64,000 nt of DNA from CBDDBU01 sp965226045 (GTDB lineage Bacteria; Pseudomonadota; Alphaproteobacteria; VGEJ01): assembly GCA_965226045.1 (NCBI GenBank), contig CBDDBU010000028.1, forward strand, positions 1-64,000. The letters are read 5' to 3'. Shown here piece by piece: positions 1 through 9,124 of this stretch. The translations under genes and the position numbers were made by a program. Position 1 is the stretch's first letter. Each line of letters starts with the position of its first letter. The notes beneath the pieces were generated by a model. The model did no database searches. It had not been told where the DNA came from and saw only the letters and a program-made list of their open reading frames with translations.

Positions 1-1
1 G

Positions 2-2861
2 CGAACCGACGAGGCTTTCGCAGAGGAGCTCGGTAGCTGGCGTCAGGCGCTGTCCGGGCCGCTGTTCCTCGCGGCCCATCATCTTTATCGCGGTGATGAT
101 CGCAGCCGCATCGCCCGGCTCGCGGACGTGGCGAAGCGCTGTGCGACACCGCTGGTCGCGACCAACGACGTCCATGCCCATGTCGCGGCCCGCCGGCCGC
201 TCCAGGATGTGCTCACCTGTATCCGTGAGCGCTGCACGATCGAGGAGGCCGGCTACCGCCTGTTCACCAACGCCGAGCGCCACCTCAAGCCGGCTGACGA
301 GATGGCGCGTTTGTTCCGGGGCTGGGAAAGACGCGGTGGCGCGCACGGTGGCGATCGCCGAGGCCTGTCGCTTCAGTCTGGATGAATTGCGCTACGAATA
401 TCCAGAGGAGGTCGGCGAGGGGCGTTCGGCGCATGAGGAACTGGAGCGACGGACCTGGGAGGGCGCCGTCGGTCGCTATCCGGAGGGCGTTCCCGACAGC
501 GTGCGTGAGCTGTTGCGGCATGAACTCGGGCTGATCGACAGTCTCGCCTATGCGCCCTACTTCCTCACGGTCGATGACATCGTTCGCTTCGCCCGAAGCC
601 AGGATATTTTGTGCCAGGGTCGCGGGTCAGCCGCCAACTCCGCGGTCTGCTATTGCCTCGGGGTGACCGCCGTCGATCCTGGCCGGATTGGCCTTTTGTT
701 CGAGCGCTTCGTCAGCGCCGAGCGCAAGGAGCCGCCCGACATCGATGTCGATTTCGAGCATGAGCGGCGCGAGGAGGTCATTCAACACATCTACGAGAAG
801 TACGGCCGCCATCGCGCTGGGCTTACGGCGACGCTCATCACCTACCGTTCGCGCAGCGCCATCCGCGAGGTGGTCAAGGCGGTGGGGCTCTCGCCCGACA
901 CGGCGACGGCGTTGAATGGGACGATGTGGGGCTCGAATCGAACCGGCATCGACGAGGCCAAGGTGCGCGAGGCCGGGCTTGATCCCGCCGATCGCACACT
1001 GCGGCTCGCGCTCGTACTGGCCCGCGAGCTGATCGGCTTTCCCCGCCATCTTTCACAGCATGTCGGCGGCTTCGTCATCACCCGAGGCCCGCTCTGCGAG
1101 ATGGTGCCGATCGCGAACGCGGCCATGGACGACCGCACCGTTATCGAATGGGACAAGGACGATATCGACGCGCTCGGTATCCTCAAGGTTGACTGCCTCG
1201 GACTGGGCATGTTGACCTGTATCCGCAAGGCGCTGTCGTTGCTCGTCGAACATCATGATCGGGAGCTCGCGTTTTCCGATGTCCCGGCCGAGGATCCAGC
1301 GGTCTATGACATGCTGTGCCGGGCCGATTCAATCGGCGTGTTTCAGGTTGAGAGTCGCGCCCAGATGAGCATGTTGCGGCGCCTGAAGCCGCGCAACTTC
1401 TACGACCTGGTGATCGAGGTGGCGATTGTTCGGCCCGGCCCGATCCAGGGCGACATGGTGCACCCTTATTTGCGCCGCCGTCGTGGCGAGGAGATGGTTT
1501 CCTATCCCTCCGAGGAACTGCGTGAGGTTCTCGGCAAGACCTTGGGCGTGCCGTTGTTTCAAGAGCAGGCGATGCGAATCGCCATCGTCGCCGCCGGTTT
1601 CACGCCCGCAGAGGCCGATTCCTTGCGCCGGGCGATGGCCACGTTCCGCCGCAACGGTCAGATCCACATGCTCAAGGAGAAGCTGATCGAGGGGATGGTG
1701 GAGCGGAACTATGAGCGCGAGTTCGCCGAGCGCTGCTATCGCCAGATCGAGGGTTTCGGCGATTACGGCTTTCCCGAATCACATGCGGCGAGTTTCTCGC
1801 TGTTGGTCTATGTCTCGTCCTGGCTCAAATGCCACTACCCGGGCGCATTCGCGTGCGCGCTTCTTAACAGCCAGCCGATGGGCTTCTACGCGCCGGCGCA
1901 GATCGTGCGCGATGCGCGCGAACACGGTGTCGAGGTGCGCCCGGTCGACGTCAACCACAGTTTCTGGAATTGCACATTGGAGCCGGGCGATGGTGAGAAG
2001 CCTGGCGGCGTGGCTCTCAGGCTCGGTTTTCGCCAGATCAAAGGGTTCGCCGAGGACACTGCGGAGCAACTGACGGCACGCCGTGGTCGCGGCTATCGCG
2101 AGGTCTACGAACTGTGGCGGCGCGGTGACCTTGGCCCCGCCATACTCGAACGCCTCGCCCAGGCCGATGCGTTCACCTCCATAGGCCTCTCCCGTCGCCA
2201 GGCGCTATGGGCGGTGCGGGGGCTTGGCCAAATGCCGGGCCTTGGACTATTGCCGCTGTTCGCGACCTCGGCCAAAGGCGCTGACGAGACGGCGTCACCG
2301 CACGAGATCGGGCCAGAGCCTGAGGTCGAGCTGCCCGCCATGACCCTGGGCGAGGAAGTGATCAATGACTACAGCTCGCTCAAGCTGACCCTGAAGACGC
2401 ACCCGCTCGCGCTTCTGCGGCCGATGCTCGCGGCCAAGCGATTCGTGCCCAATCGGACGCTTGAACGAACCCCGGCGGGGCGGTGGGTTCGGGTTGCCGG
2501 TCTCGTGGTCTGCCGCCAGCGGCCCGGGACGGCGAGCGGCGTCATCTTCATGACCATCGAGGATGAGAGCGCCATCGCCAACATCATCGTCTGGCCGTGC
2601 GTCTTTGAGCGCTTTCGCAAGGTCGTTTTGCGCGGCCGCTTGATCGGGGTCGTCGGCAAGGTCGAGCGTGAGGGCGCCGTCATCCATGTTATCGCCGACC
2701 GGCTGTTCGACTATTCCGACCGACTTGCCCAGCTCGTTCATCTTGAAGCCGTTCACGAGCAGCTTCCTCAATCGCTTGCCTGGGCCGACGGGGCCCGTGG
2801 CGATCGTGGCGACGATCGGCGCATCAGCCCCGCGGACTTTCCCTCGCGCGACTTTCACTGA
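2..2861 (+). pseudogene. dnaE2: Error-prone DNA polymerase DnaE2, 5'-truncated by the window and frameshifted
   Basis: This is the C-family translesion polymerase of the SOS-induced ImuA-ImuB-DnaE2 mutasome. From base 2 one frame reads the end of the PHP domain (LVATNDVHAH, then ECTIEEAGYR-like sequence) and ends in EMARLFRGWE. The protein then continues in another frame with AVARTVAIAEACRFSLDEL through to the stop at 2861. Removing one A from the AAA at 327-329 rejoins the frames as RGWE-DAVARTVAIAE, which is what the family shows. Downstream the polymerase core is complete: the catalytic Asp cluster PPDIDVDF (about 733-756), finger and HhH regions, and a C-terminal OB fold (VRVAGLVVCRQRPG). 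The family is about 1,000-1,100 residues, so the missing N-terminus lies outside the window. If the extra A is real, the cell lacks this mutagenesis polymerase. A sequencing error is the alternative. Confidence 0.85.
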
Positions 2862-2954
2862 GGCGACCCGTGAGCCGCCTCGCACGCGCGTTTCGTGCCG
2901 CCGCCAGGTCGGCTATCCTCACGCGCGCGCGTTTCGCGAAAATGGGGGCGATAA

Positions 2955-4109
2955 ATGAAGATCGCGGACATCCAGACGACCGTGGTTACCGTTCCGACCA
3001 TCTTTCCCTACGGGTTTTCCCAAGGGTGGTCGGACGGCTTCACGCGGACGATCGTCGAACTCGAAACGGACGACGGGCTGATCGGCCTCGGCGAGGCACC
3101 CTACGCCAAGGCGGCGGCCACGATCACAGGCAAGTTCCTGCCGCGGATTCGCGGCCTCCGGGTCGAGGAGATCGAGACCGCGCGGCAACGCTGCGTCAAG
3201 GACCATAACGATTTCGGTGGCCTGAAGGACAACTCCGAGGAGACGGCGTTCGCGGCCATCGAAATGGCGCTCTGGGACATCGCGGGCAAGCGCGCGGGCC
3301 TCCCCGCCTACCGCATGCTCGGTGGCGCGGCGCGCGAGGCCGCGCCGTTCGTCGCCTATGGCTCGACGATCGTGCTGGAGCGCGGCAATCATACCGAGAA
3401 GGACATTCCGGGCCTCATGGCCGACTACGCGAAGGACGCCGTCGCCCGCAGCGGCGCCTGGCTCTACGAATTCAAGATCGCGCGCTATTCAGTCGATTGC
3501 GACATCGAGAGCACCCGCGCCATCCGCGCGGCGTTGGGCCCCGAGATGGAAATCGCCGTCGACATGAACATGGCCTACTCGATCGACCGGTGTCGCCGCT
3601 ACCTCGATGCCACACGCGAATGCCGGCTCGCCAATCTCGAGGAACCTGTCACGCGTCTCGCCGATCTCGAACGGTTGCGGCAGGACTACGGCATCCCTGT
3701 TTCGAGCCACTGCACCGATTACGAGATGATCATCCACTACCCGCTGATCGACGGTGTGGTCGGCGATCTTCATGTCCATGGCGGCATCGCCAAGACCTGT
3801 CGCGAGGCGGCGATCGCGGCGGCGCACAACAAGCGTTTCTGGCTACGATCGAGCCTTGAGCTCGGTATTTCGTGGGCGGCGATGTGCCATTTCGGCGTGG
3901 TGTGCCGCGAGGCGGATCGTCCCGCTCAAGCGCTCTTTGATTGGGTCGAGGACGACTGCGTTCTGGGCGAACCGTGGCACGTCAAGGACGGGGGCGTTCG
4001 TCCGCCCGAGGCGCCAGGGCTCGGCGTCGAGCTCGATCGCGACGCGGTCGCGAAGTACCACGAGTACTACCGGGAGCATGGCGAGATGGGGTGGTACTCG
4101 CATCCCTAA
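2955..4109 (+). CDS. Enolase-superfamily dehydratase, glucarate dehydratase-like (mandelate racemase/muconate lactonizing family)
   Basis: A 384-residue enzyme of the enolase superfamily, which abstracts a proton alpha to a carboxylate with Mg2+ help. The N-terminal capping domain (about residues 1-125) is followed by a TIM-barrel domain. Visible barrel residues are Lys174 in EFKIAR (end of strand 2), Asp203 in AVDMN and Glu229 in NLEEP (two of the Mg ligands). The match is closest to the glucarate/galactarate dehydratase branch. The segment that carries the catalytic His in glucarate dehydratase reads SSLELGISW here, with no His, so the substrate cannot be named. The start is an ATG just after a short A-rich spacer. 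It runs in the same direction as the next gene, 9 bases away, but that neighbour (UDG-like) gives no substrate clue. Confidence 0.85.
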   Translation: MKIADIQTTVVTVPTIFPYGFSQGWSDGFTRTIVELETDDGLIGLGEAPYAKAAATITGKFLPRIRGLRVEEIETARQRCVKDHNDFGGLKDNSEETAFAAIEMALWDIAGKRAGLPAYRMLGGAAREAAPFVAYGSTIVLERGNHTEKDIPGLMADYAKDAVARSGAWLYEFKIARYSVDCDIESTRAIRAALGPEMEIAVDMNMAYSIDRCRRYLDATRECRLANLEEPVTRLADLERLRQDYGIPVSSHCTDYEMIIHYPLIDGVVGDLHVHGGIAKTCREAAIAAAHNKRFWLRSSLELGISWAAMCHFGVVCREADRPAQALFDWVEDDCVLGEPWHVKDGGVRPPEAPGLGVELDRDAVAKYHEYYREHGEMGWYSHP

Positions 4110-4118
4110 AATCGTCCC

Positions 4119-4700
4119 GTGAGTGCTTCACTTGAGGCGCTGCTCGCCGAAGTCCGGGCGTGCAGAGTGTGCGAGGCGCATCTGCCGCTCGGCCCGCGCC
4201 CGGTGCTGGTGGCCTCGACGTCGGCGCGCATCGTGGTCATCGGGCAGGCGCCGGGAACCAAGGTTCATCGCACCGGCATTCCCTGGGATGACGCCAGTGG
4301 CGATCGGCTACGAACCTGGATGGGCGTCGACCGTGAGACCTTCTACGACGGCGAACGCATCGCCATCATTCCCCAGGGTCTGTGCTATCCGGGACGCGGC
4401 AAGGACGGCGATCTCCCACCGCGCCCTGAATGCGCGCCGCTCTGGCATCTACGGTTATTTTCCCTGCTTCCCCAGTTGGAGCTGTTCGTGCTGGTTGGCC
4501 GCTATGCGCACAAGGCCCAACTTGGCGAGAGGTGCGGCAAGACCCTCCACGCCACGGTCCAGGACTGGCGCTCCTATCTCCCCCGCCACGCACCGATGCC
4601 CCACCCGTCGTGGCACAACAATCGGTGGCTGGGTGAGAACCCGTGGTTCGACGGTGAGGCGGTGCCGGCGTTTCGTCGCGCCATCCACCAACTCTTGTGA
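4119..4700 (+). CDS. Uracil-DNA glycosylase superfamily protein
   Basis: A 193-residue protein with the uracil-DNA glycosylase fold. Motif 1 is GQAPGTKVHR (about residues 42-51). The C-terminal active-site loop is MPHPSWHNNRW, matching the HPS-x-x-N motif 2 of the superfamily. It resembles the short UDG-fold proteins without the classical four-Cys iron-sulphur set: Cys15 and Cys18 are present near the start, but a complete cluster is not obvious. The role is probably removal of uracil from DNA or a related base-repair function. The GTG start begins nine bases after the stop of the upstream gene, and no ATG lies nearby. A second, different UDG-family gene is at 21752-22387. Confidence 0.85.
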   Translation: MSASLEALLAEVRACRVCEAHLPLGPRPVLVASTSARIVVIGQAPGTKVHRTGIPWDDASGDRLRTWMGVDRETFYDGERIAIIPQGLCYPGRGKDGDLPPRPECAPLWHLRLFSLLPQLELFVLVGRYAHKAQLGERCGKTLHATVQDWRSYLPRHAPMPHPSWHNNRWLGENPWFDGEAVPAFRRAIHQLL

Positions 4701-5340
4701 GTTGAGGGGGCGATGCTCCGCAATCTCAGGGATATGGGTCCTTCTTGACGTTGAAGGTGACCGAGATGCGGGGCCGGCGCTCTGTGTGGGGGTGCATGAT
4801 GTAGAGCAGGTAGCTTGGCCAGATGACCATCAGTCCGGGTTCGGGATGGACGATGTAGCGCGTGGGAATGGCGGACCGATAAAAGTTCATCGATGCGGCC
4901 GTGTTCGGATTGAAGAGAGCGAGGGTGCCGCTATAGGGGTTGGTCTTGTCTTCGCTGCCGGGATCGACGTAGTAGGCGCCGGACCAGGTCGCGCCCGGAT
5001 GAACGTGACTGCGGTGGAAATCGCTGTTGTCGTATATGTTGGCCCACATCGCGATAGACCAGTTGCTGCGCTCGGTGCGGCGGTATGTGGCGTAAATCTG
5101 GGTGCTCGCCCGCGTCACCATCGCGGCGGCGCGGTTCATCAATTCCTGAGCGTACTTGCCCCCCCCCCAGTTCTGGTAGTCCTAGCCCAATTGCCAGCCG
5201 CCGGAGGCTAGAGGCGGCTCGGTGGGCTGTGTCTTGGCCTGCTCGTAATGCGACGCTTGAGAGAGCGGTTCAACGTCGCGCTGTCGGGCCATCGGTACGT
5301 CAGTACAGGCGTCGAAAACAAGTGGATGAGCTTTTCATCC

Positions 5341-6715
5341 GAGCTATAACCGAATCTTGTGTACGGCGTTGAAATGAAGGCGGCGTATCCTGGTGATTGT
5401 TGATGTCACCACTTGAGCTAAGCCAAGGAAGGATAGGCCATGAAAGAGAATACCGTTGTTGCTTTTCAAAACCCATCTGATTTTCAGAAAGATCCGTTGA
5501 CGGAAGTCCTACAAGCTGGAGCTCGCGAGTTGTTGGCCCAAGCCGTTGAGGCCGAGGTCTCCGTGTTTTTGGGTAGCCATGCGGCGCTTGTTGACGCCGC
5601 CGGCCGCCGCCGGGTTGTCCGCAATGGATATCTGCCGGAACGCTTCATCCAGACCGGGATCGGCCCGGTGAGCGTGCGCCAACCCCGTGTGCGGGACCGG
5701 GGGGACGGCGCCATCCGCTTCACGTCGGCGATCCTGCCGCGCTATCTGCGCCGCGCCAAGAGCCTGGAAGACCTTTTGCCATGGCTGTATCTGAAGGGCA
5801 TTTCCACCGGCGACTTCGGGGAAGCCTTGGCGGCGCTCCTGGGGAGCTCCGCGCCGGGGCTTTCGGCCTCCACGATCACCCGGCTGAAAGAGGTCTGGGG
5901 GGTTGAGGCGGAGCGCTGGCAACGGCGCGACCTCACGGCCAAGCGCTACGTCTATTTCTGGGTGGACGGCATCTATTTCAGCGCCCGCATGGAGGAAGAG
6001 AAGCAGTGCATCCTGGTGATCGTCGGGGCCACGGACAAGGGACAGAAGGAACTGATCGCCATCGCCGACGGCTATCGCGAAAGTGAGCAGTCCTGGCTCG
6101 AAGTTCTGCTCGATCTCAAGCGGCGCGGCCTTGAAATGGGTCCGCAACTGGCGCTCGGCGACGGCGCGCTCGGCTTCTGGAAGGCGCTCCGCCAAGTCTA
6201 CCCAGGCGCCCGCGAGCAACGCTGCTGGGTTCACAAGACGGGCAACGTCTTGAACAAGCTGCCCAAGGGTCTGCAAAAGAAAGCCAAGGGGCGCCTGCAA
6301 GACATCTGGATGGCCGAAACCAGGAAGGATGCCGAGAGCGCCTTCGACTTCTTCCTGGAAGCCTACGGGCCGAAGTACGACAAGGCCGCGGCCTGCCTGG
6401 CCAGGGACCGCGACGTCCTGCTGACGTTCTACGACTTCCCCGCCGAGCACTGGAAGCATGTACGCACGACCAACCCCATCGAGAGCACGTTCGCCACGGT
6501 TCGTCTGCGCACCTACCGGACCAAGGGCTGCCTGTCGCGCAAGACGGCGATGGCCATGGTCTTCAAACTATGCCAGTGCGCTCAGAGAAAATGGAGAAAA
6601 CTCGATGGATCGAACCATCTCGCCGAGATCATTCGCGGCGTCAAATTCGTAGATGGAGAACGCCAGGATCGCGCCGCCGCATGATCAGCCCATACACAAC
6701 TTTTGACAATAGCTC
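5341..6715 (+). mobile_element. IS256-family insertion sequence, copy 1 (complete, 1,375 bp, 9-bp target duplication)
   Basis: The ends are inverted repeats: left GAGCTATAACCGAATCTTGT, right end reversed GAGCTATTGTCAAAAGTTGT, with further matches for about 26 bp. The flanking 9-bp target duplication is TTTTCATCC at 5332-5340 and 6716-6724. It carries one transposase gene reading away from the left end. A second copy with the same length and an identical predicted transposase lies inverted at 28550-29924, so transposition was recent. This copy disrupts the 2OG-oxygenase gene and also sits just upstream of the lipoprotein gene at 6855. Confidence 0.95.
5440..6684 (+). CDS. IS256-family (Mutator-type) transposase, copy 1
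   Basis: A 414-residue DDE transposase that moves its own element by cut-and-paste or copy-out. The acidic residues are in YFWVDGIYF (first Asp), LGDGALGFW (second Asp) and TTNPIESTF (Glu). CWVHKTGNVLNKLP is the typical Mutator signature between them. The length is normal for the family and the frame is intact. ATG start with the AGGA of AAGGAAGGATAGGCC about ten bases upstream. The protein is identical to that at 28581-29825. Confidence 0.96.
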   Translation: MKENTVVAFQNPSDFQKDPLTEVLQAGARELLAQAVEAEVSVFLGSHAALVDAAGRRRVVRNGYLPERFIQTGIGPVSVRQPRVRDRGDGAIRFTSAILPRYLRRAKSLEDLLPWLYLKGISTGDFGEALAALLGSSAPGLSASTITRLKEVWGVEAERWQRRDLTAKRYVYFWVDGIYFSARMEEEKQCILVIVGATDKGQKELIAIADGYRESEQSWLEVLLDLKRRGLEMGPQLALGDGALGFWKALRQVYPGAREQRCWVHKTGNVLNKLPKGLQKKAKGRLQDIWMAETRKDAESAFDFFLEAYGPKYDKAAACLARDRDVLLTFYDFPAEHWKHVRTTNPIESTFATVRLRTYRTKGCLSRKTAMAMVFKLCQCAQRKWRKLDGSNHLAEIIRGVKFVDGERQDRAAA

Positions 6716-6854
6716 TTTTCATCCTCTATGCTAGCTATCCAGTTCACCTCTATTGCTCGACTGCGGTCAGGTTGCCGCGGGCGCGACACCATGTTTGAAA
6801 TGGGCTCGTTGGAGACCGATCCTTGTGCGGCGCATTAGAACGGAAACCAAGCCC

Positions 6855-7862
6855 GTGGTCACCGCCATTCGTGCCGTCCTCGTTCTTCTTTTGTGCGTAG
6901 CGGCTGGCTGCACCCCCCGACAGCAGCTCACGACCGAGTCCACGGCACAAGCCGGTCTCCTCGGCGCCGGGGACAATGCGCAGTATGTGAGTAGCGGTGG
7001 ACGGGCCGCGCCTGTGCGAATCTGGTCGTCGTCCCAAGCGCCGCGCGCCATCATCGTGGCCGTTCACGGCTTCAACGACTACAGCAATGCCTTTGATCGG
7101 GCGGCGGCATGGTGGGCGGCGCGCGGCGTTCAGACCTATGCATATGACCAGCGGGGGTTTGGTGCGACTAGCGAGGTCGGCATCTGGCCGGGCACGGAGG
7201 CGTTGGTGAGCGATCTCTGCGCCTTTCTGGTTCTCGTGGGCGCCCGCCATCCGAGTATCTCGCTTCATGTCCTGGGACTTAGCATGGGCGGTGCCGTGGT
7301 TCTGGCCTCGGAGGGCGGCGCCGTCTGTCGAAATCGGGTCGCGGTGTCGGGCGTTATTCTCGTCGCTCCGGCCGTCTGGGGGCGCTCGACGCTCGGCCTG
7401 ATCGCGCGCGCCACGTTGTGGCTGGGCGCCCACGTTCTCCCCGCCCTTCACGTCAACGGAAGCGGGCTCCAGATCACTCCGTCGGACAATGACGAGGTCC
7501 TGAGGGAACTCTCGGCGGATCCGCTGGTCATCAAGAATACGCGCATCGATGCCGTGTACGGTATGGTCAATCTCATGGACACGGCACTGCTATCGGCGCC
7601 ACGCATGAGGACGGAGACGCTTGTTCTCTATGGCGCGCGTGACGAGATCATCCCAGCCGAACCGACACACCGCATGATCGCCGCCTGGCGCGGCCCGCTG
7701 CGATTCGCCTTCTATCCAGGCGGTTATCACATGTTGTTGCGTGACCGCGATGCCGAGACCGTCTGGGGCGACGTGTTGGCCTGGATCGACGATGCGACGG
7801 CGCCGCTGCCGTCGGGCCGTGACCAGGATTCCATCAGACTGCTTGCGCAAGACTCGCGGTGA
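6855..7862 (+). CDS. Alpha/beta hydrolase lipoprotein (monoacylglycerol lipase/lysophospholipase-like)
   Basis: A serine hydrolase that probably cleaves an acyl ester on the outer side of the inner membrane. With the GTG at 6855 the protein starts with a short signal peptide ending in the lipobox VAAGC, so it is predicted to be lipid-anchored; 335 residues in all. An upstream in-frame start at 6753 would bury the signal sequence and is less likely. The hydrolase core shows VHGFNDYS (oxyanion region), YDQRGFGAT, the nucleophile elbow GLSMGGA, an acidic residue in YGARDEIIP and the catalytic His in GGYHMLL. This is the layout of monoglyceride lipases. The IS256 copy ends 140 bases upstream, so its native promoter region may have been altered. 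Confidence 0.85.
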   Translation: MVTAIRAVLVLLLCVAAGCTPRQQLTTESTAQAGLLGAGDNAQYVSSGGRAAPVRIWSSSQAPRAIIVAVHGFNDYSNAFDRAAAWWAARGVQTYAYDQRGFGATSEVGIWPGTEALVSDLCAFLVLVGARHPSISLHVLGLSMGGAVVLASEGGAVCRNRVAVSGVILVAPAVWGRSTLGLIARATLWLGAHVLPALHVNGSGLQITPSDNDEVLRELSADPLVIKNTRIDAVYGMVNLMDTALLSAPRMRTETLVLYGARDEIIPAEPTHRMIAAWRGPLRFAFYPGGYHMLLRDRDAETVWGDVLAWIDDATAPLPSGRDQDSIRLLAQDSR

Positions 7863-7876
7863 TAGAGCGCTGATAG

Positions 7877-9124
7877 GTGAGAGCCCGCTATGCGAATTTA
7901 AGGGTCAATCAGGATCGGCTGTGGAAAAGCCTGATGGACATGGCGCGGATTGGCGCCACGGAAAAGGGTGGGGTGTGCCGGCTTGCGCTCACCGAGCTCG
8001 ATCGGGAGAGCAGGGACCTGTTTGGTGCTTGGTGCTGTGACGCGGGTTGCGGCGTCACCGTGGACCAGTTCGGTAACATCTTCGCGCGGCGCCCGGGGCG
8101 CGACGACACGCTGGCGCCGGTCATGACGGGAAGCCACCTCGATAGCCAACCCACGGGCGGCAGGTTCGACGGGGCCTACGGTGTGCTCGCGGGGCTTGAG
8201 GTGCTGCGCACGCTGAACGATGCCGACTATCAGACGGAGGCGCCGATCGAGGTCGTCGTCTGGACCAACGAGGAAGGCTCACGCTTTTCACCGCCGATGA
8301 TTGGCTCGGGTGTTTTCGCCGGCCTCTTTGATCTCGACTATGCACGCGGCCGTGCGGACGCCGATGGCCGCAGCCAGGGAGAGGCGCTCGAGGCCATCGG
8401 TTACGCGGGCGAGGCGGCTGTCGGCGGGCGAGCGGTCGGCGCCTATTTCGAGGCGCATATCGAGCAAGGTCCCATCCTCGAAGCAGAGGACAAGGTGATC
8501 GGCGCGGTCACCGGAGCCCAGGGCCAGCGCTGGTATTCCGTGGTGGTTCGTGGTGAGGAGGCCCATGCCGGCACGACGCCCATGCCGAGGCGCAAGGACG
8601 CCCTCCTCGGGGCCGCGCGCCTGGTCGCGGAGGTCAACAGGATCGCGCTCGCCCATGCGCCCCACGCCTGTGGCACGGTCGGCGTGCTCCGTTCGAGTCC
8701 GAACTCGCGGAACGTGATCCCGGGTTCGGTGGAGCTTACGGTCGATCTACGTCATCCCGACGACCGCGAACTCTCCGTCCTCGACGGCGAGTTGCGTCGC
8801 GGCGTGCAGGCGATCGCCGATGAGATCGGCCTCGAGATCGATATCGAGCAGGACTACGACACCGCGGCGGTTCCGTTCGACGATGTGTGCATCGAGGCCG
8901 TGCGCACCGCCGCCAATGACTGCGGCTACACCCATCGCGACATCATCAGCGGCGCTGGGCACGATGCGGTCAACATCTCGCGCGTCGCCCCGACGGGCAT
9001 GATTTTCATCCCCTGCGAGGACGGCGTCAGCCATAACGAGCGAGAGAACGCGCGCTCCGATCACATCGCGGCCGGGTGCAACGTGTTGCTGGACGCCATG
9101 GTGCGCATGGCCGATCGACGTTGA
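7877..9124 (+). CDS. Zn-dependent M20 amidohydrolase (N-carbamoyl-L-amino acid hydrolase / allantoate amidohydrolase family)
   Basis: A 415-residue binuclear Zn enzyme of the hydantoinase/carbamoylase branch of peptidase family M20. Members remove a carbamoyl or ureido group from N-carbamoyl amino acids, beta-ureidopropionate or allantoate. Metal ligands are visible in order: TGSHLDS, GRFDGAYGV (bridging Asp), TNEEGSRF (Glu pair), EAHIEQGP (His) and the late SGAGHDA/GVSHNERE His. The dimerisation lid spans roughly residues 210-330. It overlaps the next gene by four bases and may be co-transcribed with the di-haem cytochrome and RidA. A nearby RidA protein fits amide or pyrimidine/purine nitrogen catabolism, but the exact substrate is not determined. 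Confidence 0.88.
   Translation: MRARYANLRVNQDRLWKSLMDMARIGATEKGGVCRLALTELDRESRDLFGAWCCDAGCGVTVDQFGNIFARRPGRDDTLAPVMTGSHLDSQPTGGRFDGAYGVLAGLEVLRTLNDADYQTEAPIEVVVWTNEEGSRFSPPMIGSGVFAGLFDLDYARGRADADGRSQGEALEAIGYAGEAAVGGRAVGAYFEAHIEQGPILEAEDKVIGAVTGAQGQRWYSVVVRGEEAHAGTTPMPRRKDALLGAARLVAEVNRIALAHAPHACGTVGVLRSSPNSRNVIPGSVELTVDLRHPDDRELSVLDGELRRGVQAIADEIGLEIDIEQDYDTAAVPFDDVCIEAVRTAANDCGYTHRDIISGAGHDAVNISRVAPTGMIFIPCEDGVSHNERENARSDHIAAGCNVLLDAMVRMADRR

Larger units (their letters stand above)
4726..6747 (-). pseudogene. 2OG-Fe(II) oxygenase (TIGR02466-type) pseudogene, interrupted by an IS256-type element
   Basis: The C-terminal part, 4726-5142, reads a cupin-fold 2OG-Fe(II) oxygenase: HVHPGATWSGAYYV holds the first metal His, and IMHPHTERRPRISVTFNV the second His and the 2OG-binding Arg. 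The rest is present but broken. Going upstream on the minus strand, GGWQLG is followed by an in-frame TAG (about 5183) and then DYQNWGGGKYAQ. Further up, around 5245-5258, the frame changes to one reading LIHLFSTPVLTYRWPDSATL, the normal N-terminus of this family. A 1,375-bp IS is inserted inside the first codons. Joining across the IS (one 9-bp target copy removed) restores an open frame back to a GTG at 6745-6747. A G10 run (5159-5168 on the plus strand as C10) also lies in the gene. The gene is dead by three independent lesions. Confidence 0.85.
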
